In this document: positions 26,876 through 35,192 of the stretch, piece after piece
Layout of the letters: each line of letters opens with the position of its first letter
Numbering within the stretch: position 1 is the stretch's first letter
NCBI RefSeq assembly: GCF_017873955.1
Contig: NZ_JAGGKS010000007.1
Location: 124,001 to 188,000 of the forward strand
Reading direction: 5' to 3'
Length of the DNA: 64,000 nucleotides
DNA from: Sedimentibacter acidaminivorans
GTDB lineage: Bacteria; Bacillota; Clostridia; Tissierellales; Sedimentibacteraceae
Position numbers and translations under genes: made by a program
Notes under the pieces: model-generated
What the model was told of the DNA's origin: nothing
Databases searched by the model: none
The model's input: only the letters and a program-made list of their open reading frames with translations

Positions 26876-28831
26876 ATGGATAACAAGTTATTATTGATGA
26901 GAGAAAAGGTTGAAATATTAAATAAAGCAGCTAAATCATATTACCAAGAAAACAATGAAATTATGTCTAATATAGAATATGATAAGATTTATGATGAATT
27001 ATTGGAATTAGAAAAAGAAACAGGCATTACATTATCTAACAGTCCTACTATACATGTTGGATATGAATTATTGTCTAACCTGCCAAAGGAGCGTCATGAA
27101 AAAGTTATGTTGTCTTTGGATAAAACAAAGGATATAGTAACTTTAAAGGATTGGCTTGGTAAAAAAGAAGGTGTTCTTTCTTGGAAATTAGACGGACTTA
27201 CTATAGTGATGACTTATCTAGATGGAAAACTTATAAAGGCTGTAACTAGAGGAAATGGAGAAATTGGTGAAGTTATTACTAATAATGCAAAAGTGTTTAC
27301 CAATATACCTCTTAGTATTCCATATAAGGGAAGTCTGATTTTAAGAGGAGAAGCAGTAATTCGTTATTCTGATTTTGAAAAAATAAACAATGTTATAGAA
27401 GATGTAGCATCTAAATATAAAAATCCGAGAAATCTTTGCAGTGGTTCTGTGAGGCAGCTGAATAATAAAATTACGGCAGAAAGAAATGTTAACTTTTTTG
27501 CATTTTCGCTAGTAAAAGCAGATGGAGTTGATTTTAAAAACTCAAGAATATCACAAATTAATTGGTTAAAGAGCCAGGGGTTTGATATTGTAGAATTTAA
27601 ACAAGTAAATCACCTAAATATTGAAGAAACAGTTATATGGTTTGAAGAACACATCATAGAAAATGATTTTCCATCTGATGGATTGGTTTTAACATATGAT
27701 GATATATCATATGGAGAATCATTAGGTACAACTGCAAAGTTTCCTAGAGATTCAATAGCATTTAAATGGCGAGATGAAATAAAAGAAACACATCTGTTAG
27801 AAATAGAATGGAGTGCATCTAGAACTGGCTTGATTAATCCTATAGCTATATTTGAACCAGTTGAACTTGAAGGAACGACAGTGAGCAGAGCAAGCGTGCA
27901 TAATCTAAGCATCATGGAAGGACTTGAGTTAGGAATAGGCGACATAATAAATGTTTACAAAGCAAACATGATTATACCTCAAATATCTGGTAATTTAACT
28001 AGAAGCGGAAGTGTTCATGTACCAGAGCAATGTCCAGTATGCGGAGGCAAAACTTCAATTAAAAATGAAAATGATGTTAAAGTATTATATTGTATAAATG
28101 ATGATTGTCTTGCAAAACAGATTAAACTTTTTACTCATTTTGTAAGCAGAGATGCAATGAATATAGAAGGATTATCAGAAGCGACAATAGAGAAACTTAT
28201 AGCTAAGGGATTAATAAAAGAGCTTGCAGATATTTTTCATATAGAAAGGTATAAAGAAGAGATTGTTAAAATGGAAGGATTCGGTGAAAAATCGTTTAAT
28301 AAATTAGTTTCTTCAGTCAATAAATCAGAAAAAACCAATACAACCAGACTACTTTATAGTCTAGGCATACCTAATGTAGGTTTATCAAATGCAAAATTAA
28401 TATCTAAGAGATTTAAATATAATTGGGATGCTATAGAAAGTGCAACATATGATGATTTAGTTGAAATAGATGGAATTGGCGAGATTATGGCTGATACATA
28501 TGTCAAATTTTTTAATAACGAGAAGAAAAAAGTTATAGTTAAGGATATTTTAAAAGAAATAGAACTAGAAGTTGTTGAAAAATCAAATGTAGAGCAAATC
28601 TTTGAAAACATTAATTTTGTTATTACAGGTTCGGTAGAACAATTTAAAAATAGAGATGAAATAAAAGAAATAATAGAAGAACGTGGAGGAAAAGTTACTG
28701 GTTCGGTATCGGCAAAAACAAATTATCTTATTAATAATGATAATTTATCTCAATCATCTAAAAATAAAAAAGCGAAGGAATTGGGAATAAGTATTGTCAC
28801 TGAATCTCAGTTTATAGAAATGCTAAGATAG
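26876..28831 (+). CDS. ligA: NAD-dependent DNA ligase
   Basis: Seals nicks using NAD+. The 651 residues contain the Ia domain, the nucleotidyltransferase core with KLDG (adenylated Lys104, where most LigA proteins have KIDG), a four-cysteine zinc finger (CPVCGG ... CINDDC), the HhH region and a C-terminal BRCT domain (NFVITGSVEQF). The motif spelling and surrounding sequence (SWKLDGLTIVM) differ from the common EPKIDGLA form, suggesting a divergent clade. All catalytic elements are still present. It lies in one operon with pcrA. Confidence 0.93.
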   Translation: MDNKLLLMREKVEILNKAAKSYYQENNEIMSNIEYDKIYDELLELEKETGITLSNSPTIHVGYELLSNLPKERHEKVMLSLDKTKDIVTLKDWLGKKEGVLSWKLDGLTIVMTYLDGKLIKAVTRGNGEIGEVITNNAKVFTNIPLSIPYKGSLILRGEAVIRYSDFEKINNVIEDVASKYKNPRNLCSGSVRQLNNKITAERNVNFFAFSLVKADGVDFKNSRISQINWLKSQGFDIVEFKQVNHLNIEETVIWFEEHIIENDFPSDGLVLTYDDISYGESLGTTAKFPRDSIAFKWRDEIKETHLLEIEWSASRTGLINPIAIFEPVELEGTTVSRASVHNLSIMEGLELGIGDIINVYKANMIIPQISGNLTRSGSVHVPEQCPVCGGKTSIKNENDVKVLYCINDDCLAKQIKLFTHFVSRDAMNIEGLSEATIEKLIAKGLIKELADIFHIERYKEEIVKMEGFGEKSFNKLVSSVNKSEKTNTTRLLYSLGIPNVGLSNAKLISKRFKYNWDAIESATYDDLVEIDGIGEIMADTYVKFFNNEKKKVIVKDILKEIELEVVEKSNVEQIFENINFVITGSVEQFKNRDEIKEIIEERGGKVTGSVSAKTNYLINNDNLSQSSKNKKAKELGISIVTESQFIEMLR

Positions 28832-28892
28832 TTTTGTTATGTCGGACAAGTAATAATTATGTGGTGTACGAAGAGAAGGAGATATTATAGCA

Positions 28893-29468
28893 ATGGATAA
28901 GTTAAAGGAAATCATAAACGAACGAGGAGAAATTAGGGATGGAAATATCCTAAAAGTTGATAGCTTTCTTAATCATCAACTTGATGCTGAGTTTCTTTAT
29001 GAGATAGGAGAGGAATTCTACAGACTTTTTAGAAATGAAGGAATTACAAAGATAGTTACTATTGAAGTCAGTGGAATAGCAATAGCCTCAATGGCAGCAT
29101 TGTTTTTTAAAGTTCCTGTAGTTTTTGCTAAAAAAACCGAAAGTATAAATTTAGATAAGGATGTTTATTCAGGCAAGGTGTATTCGTATACAAAAAAAAA
29201 GGAATACAACATTATGGTAAGTAAGAAATATTTAAATGAAAATGATAAACTTCTTATTATAGATGACTTTTTAGCTATAGGAAATGCAATGAAAGGGTTA
29301 ATTGATGTAGCTAAACAGAGTGGTGCTGAAATTAAAGGAATAGGAATTGTTATAGAAAAGGGGTTCCAACAAGGTGGCAAATTTCTTAGAGAGGAAGGGT
29401 ACAATCTAAAGAGCCTTGCAATTGTTGATGAAATGAAAAATGGTAGTGTTGTTTTTAGAGAAAACTAA
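28893..29468 (+). CDS. xpt: xanthine phosphoribosyltransferase
   Basis: Salvages xanthine to XMP with PRPP. The 191-residue protein starts MDKLKEIINERGEIRDG and has the PRPP-binding loop LLIIDDFLAIGNA. GAAGGAG precedes the ATG. The 61-base gap to ligA is too short for a purine riboswitch and shows none, unlike many xpt genes. A terminator follows. Confidence 0.93.
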   Translation: MDKLKEIINERGEIRDGNILKVDSFLNHQLDAEFLYEIGEEFYRLFRNEGITKIVTIEVSGIAIASMAALFFKVPVVFAKKTESINLDKDVYSGKVYSYTKKKEYNIMVSKKYLNENDKLLIIDDFLAIGNAMKGLIDVAKQSGAEIKGIGIVIEKGFQQGGKFLREEGYNLKSLAIVDEMKNGSVVFREN

Positions 29469-29485
29469 ATGTAGTGAATTAATTT

Positions 29486-29521
29486 ACTTGGATAAAGCAA
29501 AGCTTATTATCCAAGTTTTTT
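29486..29521 (+). terminator. terminator after xpt
   Basis: ACTTGGATAA and TTATCCAAGT form a ten-base stem followed by T6. Confidence 0.92.
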
Positions 29522-29546
29522 ATTGCAAAAATATTTTAGAAACTAC

Positions 29547-29603
29547 TTGACAATTGAATAGTTGTTCAACTATAATAAATATAACAGTTGAACAACTATT
29601 CAA
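29547..29603 (+). promoter_or_regulatory. metal-operon promoter with paired CadC/ArsR operators
   Basis: TTGACA (29547-29552), 18 bases, TATAAT (29571-29576). Two 20-base sites, 29554-29573 and 29584-29603, are reverse complements of each other at 19 of 20 positions, and each contains the imperfect palindrome AGTTGttCAACT. One covers the spacer and -10, the other the transcription start. This is the layout expected for repression by the ArsR-family protein encoded next. Confidence 0.85.
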
Positions 29604-29626
29604 CTATAAATAAGGAGGTTGATTTT

Positions 29627-29989
29627 TTGTCAAAGGATGAATTGTTTTGTGATTGCGAGGTTATTCATGCAGATGTTGTTGATAGTGTAAAGAAGAAAAT
29701 GCCTGAAGAGAGTGAACTATATGATTTATCAGATTTCTTTAAAGTCCTTGGTGATAGTACTAGAGCTAAAATTATATGGGCGCTTGATGAAAGTGAAATG
29801 TGCGTATGTGATATAGCAGTGCTTTTAAACATGACTAAATCAGCAATATCACATCAACTTCGTTCGCTGAAACAGGCGAATTTAGTGAAATATAGAAAAG
29901 AAGGAAAAATAGTATTTTATTCATTGGCTGATGACCATGTAAAAGATATTTTTGAAAAGGGATTAGAACATATAAGAGAGAAAAAATAA
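29627..29989 (+). CDS. cadC: ArsR-family metal-sensing repressor, CadC-like
   Basis: A winged-helix repressor released by Cd(II), Pb(II) or Zn(II). TTG 29627 is the start, with AAGGAGG eight bases upstream. The 120 residues carry an N-terminal CDCEVIH and the motif EMCVCDIA in the fourth helix; together these cysteines form the alpha3N thiolate site of CadC. The recognition helix is TKSAISHQLRSLKQ. It heads a three-gene metal resistance operon and probably binds the two operators in its own promoter. Confidence 0.9.
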   Translation: MSKDELFCDCEVIHADVVDSVKKKMPEESELYDLSDFFKVLGDSTRAKIIWALDESEMCVCDIAVLLNMTKSAISHQLRSLKQANLVKYRKEGKIVFYSLADDHVKDIFEKGLEHIREKK

Positions 29990-30012
29990 TTTGGTATTAT
30001 GGAGGATTTATA

Positions 30013-30234
30013 ATGAAGAAGACGTTTAGACTTGAAGGATTAGGATGTGCAAATTGTGCTGCAAAAATGGAAAGAGCAATTGCAGGGTTAGATGGTGTAG
30101 AAAATGTGACTATTAATTTTATGACTACCAAAATGATAATAGAGGGTCAAAATGATAAAATGCAACTAATTGTAGCGGAAGCGGATAAGATTATTAAGAA
30201 GATAGAACCAGATGTTGTATTAAAGAAATCTTAG
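30013..30234 (+). CDS. heavy-metal-associated domain protein
   Basis: A free-standing 73-residue HMA (ferredoxin-like) domain with the metal-binding motif GLGCANCAAK. It probably delivers or buffers the metal for the P-type ATPase encoded 15 bases later. That ATPase lacks an N-terminal HMA domain, so this looks like the same function split off as a separate protein. Confidence 0.88.
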   Translation: MKKTFRLEGLGCANCAAKMERAIAGLDGVENVTINFMTTKMIIEGQNDKMQLIVAEADKIIKKIEPDVVLKKS

Positions 30235-30249
30235 TAGGGGTATATTTTG

Positions 30250-32094
30250 ATGAGAAAGGATATTTTGAGAATAATCATAGGGGGCATAGTTTATATATCC
30301 GCATTGATTATAAATTTAGATAATTATTTTATACAGTTAGCGTTATTTGTTATAAGCTATATAATCGTTGGTAGTGATGTAGTTTTAAGAGCTTTTAAAA
30401 ACATACTGAGAGGACAAGTTTTTGACGAAAACTTTTTAATGGCTATAGCTTCAATTGGTGCATTTTTTATTGGTGAGTTTCCAGAAGGTGTTGCAGTTAT
30501 GTTTTTCTATCAAATAGGAGAGCTATTCCAAAGTTATGCAGTTAACAAGTCAAGAAAATCAATTGCAAGTTTAATGGATATTAGACCTGATTTCGCAAAT
30601 GTTAAAGTAGGAGATAAACTTGTAAAAACTGATCCTGATGAAGTAAGTATTGGCGATACTATTGTAATAAAAGCAGGAGAAAGAATTCCACTTGACGGCA
30701 AGGTAATTGATGGGAGTTCAATGATTGATACTTCAGCTCTTACGGGTGAATCTGTTCCTCGCCAAGTAGAGATTGGTAGCGAGATATTAAGTGGATGCAT
30801 TAATATTAATGGATTAGTTACAGTTGAAGTAACTAAAGAATATGGTGAATCTACAGTGAGTAAAATTTTAGATTTAGTTGAAAATGCTAGTAACAAGAAA
30901 TCTAATTCTGAACGTTTTATAACTAAATTTGCTAGATATTATACACCTATTGTTGTAATTGTTGCTGTGTTTCTTGCAATAGTGCCACCTTTGGTAATAA
31001 GGACTGAGACGTTTAGCGAATGGATATATAGGGCACTATCGTTTTTAGTAGTATCCTGCCCTTGTGCTTTGGTAATTTCGGTTCCATTGAGTTTTTTCGG
31101 TGGTATAGGAGGAGCGTCGAGGAAAGGTATATTAGTAAAGGGTAGTAATTATTTAGAAATTCTATCTAAGACAGAAATAATCGTATTTGATAAAACTGGA
31201 ACATTAACAAAGGGAGTTTTTAATGTTCAGGAAATTCATTCGGATGTAATTTCTAAAGAAGAACTGTTGGAATTAGCTGCTTATGCAGAAAGTTATTCTA
31301 ATCATCCAATTTCTTTATCTTTAAAACGTGCATATGATAAAAAAATTAATAATCAACGTATTACAGATGTTGAAGAAATATCAGGTTATGGTGTTGTGGC
31401 AGTTGTAGATAACAAAAAAATAACAGCGGGTAATATTAAGCTAATGGAAACTATGAATATTACTTATTTTAAAGGAGAAATAACTGGAACTGTTGTACAT
31501 GTTGCAGTTGATAATGTATATGCTGGTTATATTGTTATTGCTGATGAGGTTAAATCAGATTCTGAAAAAGCAATAATAGACTTAAAATTATCAGGTATAA
31601 AACAAACAGTTATGCTTACTGGTGATAATAAGAATGTTGCCAACAAGGTTTCTAAAGAATTAGGAATAGATACAGTTTATTCAGAATTATTGCCTGGAGA
31701 TAAAGTTGAAAAACTAGAAGAATTGTTTATGCAAAAATCATCTAAAGTTAAACTTGCCTTCGTTGGTGACGGGATAAACGATGCACCTGTTTTAGCTCGT
31801 GCAGATATTGGAATTGCAATGGGTGGTTTAGGTTCTGATGCTGCTATAGAAGCAGCAGATATAGTTATTATGACGGATGAACCATCAAAAATAGCTACTG
31901 CAATTAAAATTTCGAAAAAAACATTAAGGATTGCTTATCAAAATATAGTGTTTGCTATTTCCATAAAAGTACTTGTGCTTATTTTAAGTGCTGTTGGATT
32001 AGCTTCTATGTGGGCGGCAGTATTTGCAGATGTAGGGGTAACTGTCATAGCAATAATTAATTCATTTAGAGCGTTGAATGTAAAAAATGTTTGA
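30250..32094 (+). CDS. cadA: Cd/Zn-exporting P1B-type ATPase
   Basis: Exports Cd2+, Zn2+ or Pb2+ from the cytosol. The 614 residues show paired N-terminal membrane helices, the actuator TGES, the membrane motif CPC (Cys270-Pro-Cys272), the phosphorylation site DKTGT (Asp314), the HP motif in SNHPIS and GDGINDAP. No HMA domain is fused; it is encoded separately upstream. The ATG at 30250 is preferred over TTG 30247, with AGGGG upstream. Specificity for Cd/Zn is inferred from CadC and sequence type. Confidence 0.9.
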   Translation: MRKDILRIIIGGIVYISALIINLDNYFIQLALFVISYIIVGSDVVLRAFKNILRGQVFDENFLMAIASIGAFFIGEFPEGVAVMFFYQIGELFQSYAVNKSRKSIASLMDIRPDFANVKVGDKLVKTDPDEVSIGDTIVIKAGERIPLDGKVIDGSSMIDTSALTGESVPRQVEIGSEILSGCININGLVTVEVTKEYGESTVSKILDLVENASNKKSNSERFITKFARYYTPIVVIVAVFLAIVPPLVIRTETFSEWIYRALSFLVVSCPCALVISVPLSFFGGIGGASRKGILVKGSNYLEILSKTEIIVFDKTGTLTKGVFNVQEIHSDVISKEELLELAAYAESYSNHPISLSLKRAYDKKINNQRITDVEEISGYGVVAVVDNKKITAGNIKLMETMNITYFKGEITGTVVHVAVDNVYAGYIVIADEVKSDSEKAIIDLKLSGIKQTVMLTGDNKNVANKVSKELGIDTVYSELLPGDKVEKLEELFMQKSSKVKLAFVGDGINDAPVLARADIGIAMGGLGSDAAIEAADIVIMTDEPSKIATAIKISKKTLRIAYQNIVFAISIKVLVLILSAVGLASMWAAVFADVGVTVIAIINSFRALNVKNV

Positions 32095-32100
32095 TTTACA

Positions 32101-32138
32101 GATAGTGAAGGTCATTGAGTGATCTCACTATCTTTTTT
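32101..32138 (+). terminator. terminator of the metal operon
   Basis: GATAGTGA pairs with TCACTATC, followed by TTTTTT. Confidence 0.9.
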
Positions 32139-32242
32139 ATTAATACTTATTTTGGATCAAGTACAGTAAAATATTATGTGACTATTTATTAAAAATATGT
32201 TAGAATATTATAGAATAATAAGTTTTTAACTTGGAGGGAACC

Positions 32243-32545
32243 ATGGCATTTAGAATTTTATTGTACTTTGCTTTATTAGCTGTTGGATGGGTTTTAAGTA
32301 ACAAAGGTTTTATTCATGAAAAATTAATTGCAAAGATATCAAGCATTCAAACTATATTCTTATTTTTGCTTATTTTTGTAATGGGCATTAGATTAGGAAT
32401 GAACGAACAAGTTGTATCATCAATTGGTCAAATAGGTTTTAAATCAGTTGTTTTTACTTTGCTTACTGCAGGGTTTAGTGTAGTATTTGTATTCCTAGTT
32501 AGAAAGAAATTTATTACTGACGAAAACATAACAGGAGGCAATTAA
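32243..32545 (+). CDS. lysine exporter LysO, N-terminal half
   Basis: A 100-residue membrane protein with about three helices matching the N-terminal part of the LysO/YbjE (DUF340) lysine exporter. ATG 32243 follows TTGGAGGG. The stop codon is immediately followed by the start of the second half, so the two chains are probably made together and assemble. Motif GIRLGMNEQVV is typical of this half. No lysine riboswitch lies upstream. Confidence 0.8.
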   Translation: MAFRILLYFALLAVGWVLSNKGFIHEKLIAKISSIQTIFLFLLIFVMGIRLGMNEQVVSSIGQIGFKSVVFTLLTAGFSVVFVFLVRKKFITDENITGGN

Positions 32546-33142
32546 GTGACTATAAAAATAATTTTAGTATTAATAGGTGGTATATTATCAGGCTTTTTTA
32601 TTGTACCTGAATCTATGTATAACAGTACAGGATTACTATTAGATATTGGTTTGTGTTGTCTTTTATTTTTTGTAGGGATAGATATAGGTAATAATAAAGA
32701 TACATTTAAAAACTTAAAAAGTGTAGGGTTAAAGGCACTTATTGTTCCTGTGGCTGCAATTTTAGGTAGCTTATTTGGGGGAATTATATGCAGCTTTATT
32801 TTTGATATGAATATATTTGGGTCCTTAGCAATTGCATCAGGTCTTTCCTGGTATACCTTAGCACCTATAATAATAACACCTCACTCAGCTGAATATGGGG
32901 CTATAGCATTTTTAACAAATATTTTTAGAGAGGTAATGGCTTTTATACTCATTCCATTTATAGCCAAGCACATAGGTTATTTAGAAACAATAGCTGTTGG
33001 TGGTGCAATAAGTATGGATACAGGACTCCCAATTATAACTAGAAACACAAATCAAGAGGTTGTTATAATTTCATTTATTAGTGGAGTTATTATGTCTTTA
33101 ATGGTTCCGGTTTTAGTAACTTTGTTTATAGGGTTTTATTAA
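32546..33142 (+). CDS. lysO: lysine exporter LysO, C-terminal half
   Basis: A 198-residue membrane protein with about six helices, carrying the conserved GLSWYTLAPIII, GAIAFLTNIFRE and SMDTGLPIIT segments of the LysO family. The GTG start at 32546 follows the upstream TAA without a gap and has AGGAGG before it. E. coli LysO is one chain; split versions like this are known in Firmicutes. Confidence 0.85.
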   Translation: MTIKIILVLIGGILSGFFIVPESMYNSTGLLLDIGLCCLLFFVGIDIGNNKDTFKNLKSVGLKALIVPVAAILGSLFGGIICSFIFDMNIFGSLAIASGLSWYTLAPIIITPHSAEYGAIAFLTNIFREVMAFILIPFIAKHIGYLETIAVGGAISMDTGLPIITRNTNQEVVIISFISGVIMSLMVPVLVTLFIGFY

Positions 33143-33238
33143 AGATAATAGTTGTAATTGAACAATAAGAAAACAATAGTAATTAAGAATTTAAATTTTG
33201 ATAATGGTTATAGATTAGTACTTATGAAAGGGGTAAAA

Positions 33239-33871
33239 ATGACAACAATATATATTACAAGACATGGTGAAACAGAATGGAATAAACAAGGCAGATTTCA
33301 AGGAAGTTTGAATTCTGAATTAACGGAAAAAGGCTTGTTAGCAGCAGAACTTTTGTCGGAGAGAATAGAAAATTTAGATTTAGATTTTATTATTGCTAGT
33401 CCACTTAAAAGAGCATACCAAACAGCAGAGATAGTAAGAGGAATGAAAGATGTTGAAATAATTAAGGAGTCAGGACTACAAGAAATTAGCCTTGGTGAAT
33501 TTGAAGGTATGAGATATGATGAAATAAAAAATTCAAGAGGCGATATATTAAAAAAAATAGAAAAAGACCCATTTGCTAATCGCTATCCAAATGGAGAAAA
33601 TCTAATTGAATTTTACAACAGGGTTGAAAAAACCTTTAAAAATATAATACAACAATATAAGGGTAAAAATATTCTTGTTGTTGCACATGGAGGCACGATA
33701 AAAAGTATAGAGTGCTACTATAAAAATATAAAAATCGAAAAAGATTGGATTGGAAATGTAGTTAGTAATTGCAGTTTAACATGCATTGAAATAGATGAAA
33801 ATAATAATATAAAAGAATTATTTTATAATGATATAGAACATTTAAAAGGAAAAGTTGCATACAATCAATAA
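33239..33871 (+). CDS. histidine phosphatase (phosphoglycerate-mutase-like)
   Basis: A 210-residue enzyme of the histidine phosphatase superfamily. The phosphohistidine motif is TRHGETEWN, the second catalytic His lies in VVAHGGTIKS, and SPLKRAYQTAEI is present. ATG 33239 with AAAGGGG upstream is the start. The family includes cofactor-dependent phosphoglycerate mutases and CobC/PhoE-type phosphatases. The short length and family-B look favour a phosphatase of unknown substrate. Confidence 0.85.
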   Translation: MTTIYITRHGETEWNKQGRFQGSLNSELTEKGLLAAELLSERIENLDLDFIIASPLKRAYQTAEIVRGMKDVEIIKESGLQEISLGEFEGMRYDEIKNSRGDILKKIEKDPFANRYPNGENLIEFYNRVEKTFKNIIQQYKGKNILVVAHGGTIKSIECYYKNIKIEKDWIGNVVSNCSLTCIEIDENNNIKELFYNDIEHLKGKVAYNQ

Positions 33872-33889
33872 TATGCAAAGGTAATAAAT

Positions 33890-34927
33890 ATGATTTTAAA
33901 TAAAGTAACATATGATAATGCAAAAAATAGCCATATTTTTATAGACGTTAGAAGCCCGTCAGAATATAGAGAAGACTCTATACCAAATGCTATTAATATT
34001 CCATTGATGGATGATGAGGAAAGAAAGGCTATTGGAACAACTTACAAACAAATAGGTAAAAATGAAGCTAAGAGGCTAGGAGTAAAACTCATTTCTCCTA
34101 AAATGCCAAAGTTATTTGAACAAGTTCTTGAACTGAAAAGTAAAAATATTCAAATAGCAGCATTTTGTGCACGTGGAGGTTATCGAAGCACATTTTTTGC
34201 TTCTGTGTTTAGCTCTATAGGTATCCCAATTGCGCAACTTGAGGGAGGATATAAAGAATATCGAAAAGAAGTAATAACTTCTATTCCTATATTAAATGAA
34301 AAAACAACATATATAGTACTTCATGGTAATACGGGTGTTGGAAAAACTGATATACTTCATAGTTTGAAAAATTCGGGGTATTCAATTCTTGATTTAGAGG
34401 GGGCAGCTAATCACAGAGGTTCGCTTCTTGGTAGCATAGGTATAGGTGCTTGTAATTCTCAAAAAAAATTTGAAACAAATATATATGACCAATTAAGCGG
34501 TAGTAAATCTCAGTATGTATTTGTCGAAGCAGAAAGTCGTAAGATAGGAAAAGTTGTAATACCTAATTATATAAGTGAAAAAATGCAAAATGGTATTCAT
34601 ATATTTATAGATGCAGACTTAGATTATAGAGTAAAAAGTTTAAAAAAAGACTATATACAAGATGATAATTGGATGGTTGAATCTATAAATGCAGTTGAAC
34701 GATTAAATAAATACATTTCAAAAGATAACCTTGATAAATTAAAAAATGAGATAAATATAGGCAATTTTGATTTTGTAGCTAGGGAGCTCATGCAAAAATA
34801 TTACGATCCTATGTATACATTTAAGTCTGATGCATTTGAATATGATGCAAAGTTTAAGGCAAACACGAATTGTGACGAAATTGCCCGGGAAATAGCAATA
34901 TGGCTAGAATCATTTGTTTTAAAGTAA
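33890..34927 (+). CDS. mnmH: tRNA 2-selenouridine synthase
   Basis: Replaces sulfur by selenium at wobble 2-thiouridine in tRNAs, using selenophosphate. The 345 residues consist of a rhodanese domain with the active Cys93 in FCARGGYRS and a P-loop domain with GNTGVGKT (Lys152), followed by LEGAANHRGS. This is diagnostic of MnmH/SelU. Its presence implies a selD gene elsewhere and selenium use by the cell. A terminator follows. Confidence 0.92.
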   Translation: MILNKVTYDNAKNSHIFIDVRSPSEYREDSIPNAINIPLMDDEERKAIGTTYKQIGKNEAKRLGVKLISPKMPKLFEQVLELKSKNIQIAAFCARGGYRSTFFASVFSSIGIPIAQLEGGYKEYRKEVITSIPILNEKTTYIVLHGNTGVGKTDILHSLKNSGYSILDLEGAANHRGSLLGSIGIGACNSQKKFETNIYDQLSGSKSQYVFVEAESRKIGKVVIPNYISEKMQNGIHIFIDADLDYRVKSLKKDYIQDDNWMVESINAVERLNKYISKDNLDKLKNEINIGNFDFVARELMQKYYDPMYTFKSDAFEYDAKFKANTNCDEIAREIAIWLESFVLK

Positions 34928-34942
34928 TAATAAGAAAAATAA

Positions 34943-34984
34943 AAAGATATATTTGATTATTTGGATTAAATATGTCTTTTTTTG
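34943..34984 (+). terminator. terminator after mnmH
   Basis: AAAGATATATTTGA pairs with TTAAATATGTCTTT through AT and GU pairs, followed by T7. The next 210 bases up to pyc are AT-rich with a run of TTTAA repeats and no clear element. Confidence 0.75.
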
Positions 34985-35192
34985 TTTTGTAAATAAGCCG
35001 AAGTACAATATAAACTAGAAAACGATTCTACAAGACATATAATAAGCCAATACTTATAAAATAAAGTAAAAAACAATTTAATTTAATTTAATTAAATTTA
35101 ATGATTGTAAAATTAATTAAATAATGTTAAACTAATTTCATAAGTTTACACATAGAGTACAACAGTATGTACATTGTGGATAGGAGGACTAG

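Noticed and set aside
28832-28892. Purine riboswitch before xpt
   Set aside because: The gap is only 61 bases and lacks the conserved aptamer sequence.
32139-32242. Lysine riboswitch before lysO
   Set aside because: The leader is about 100 AT-rich bases without the conserved lysine aptamer boxes.
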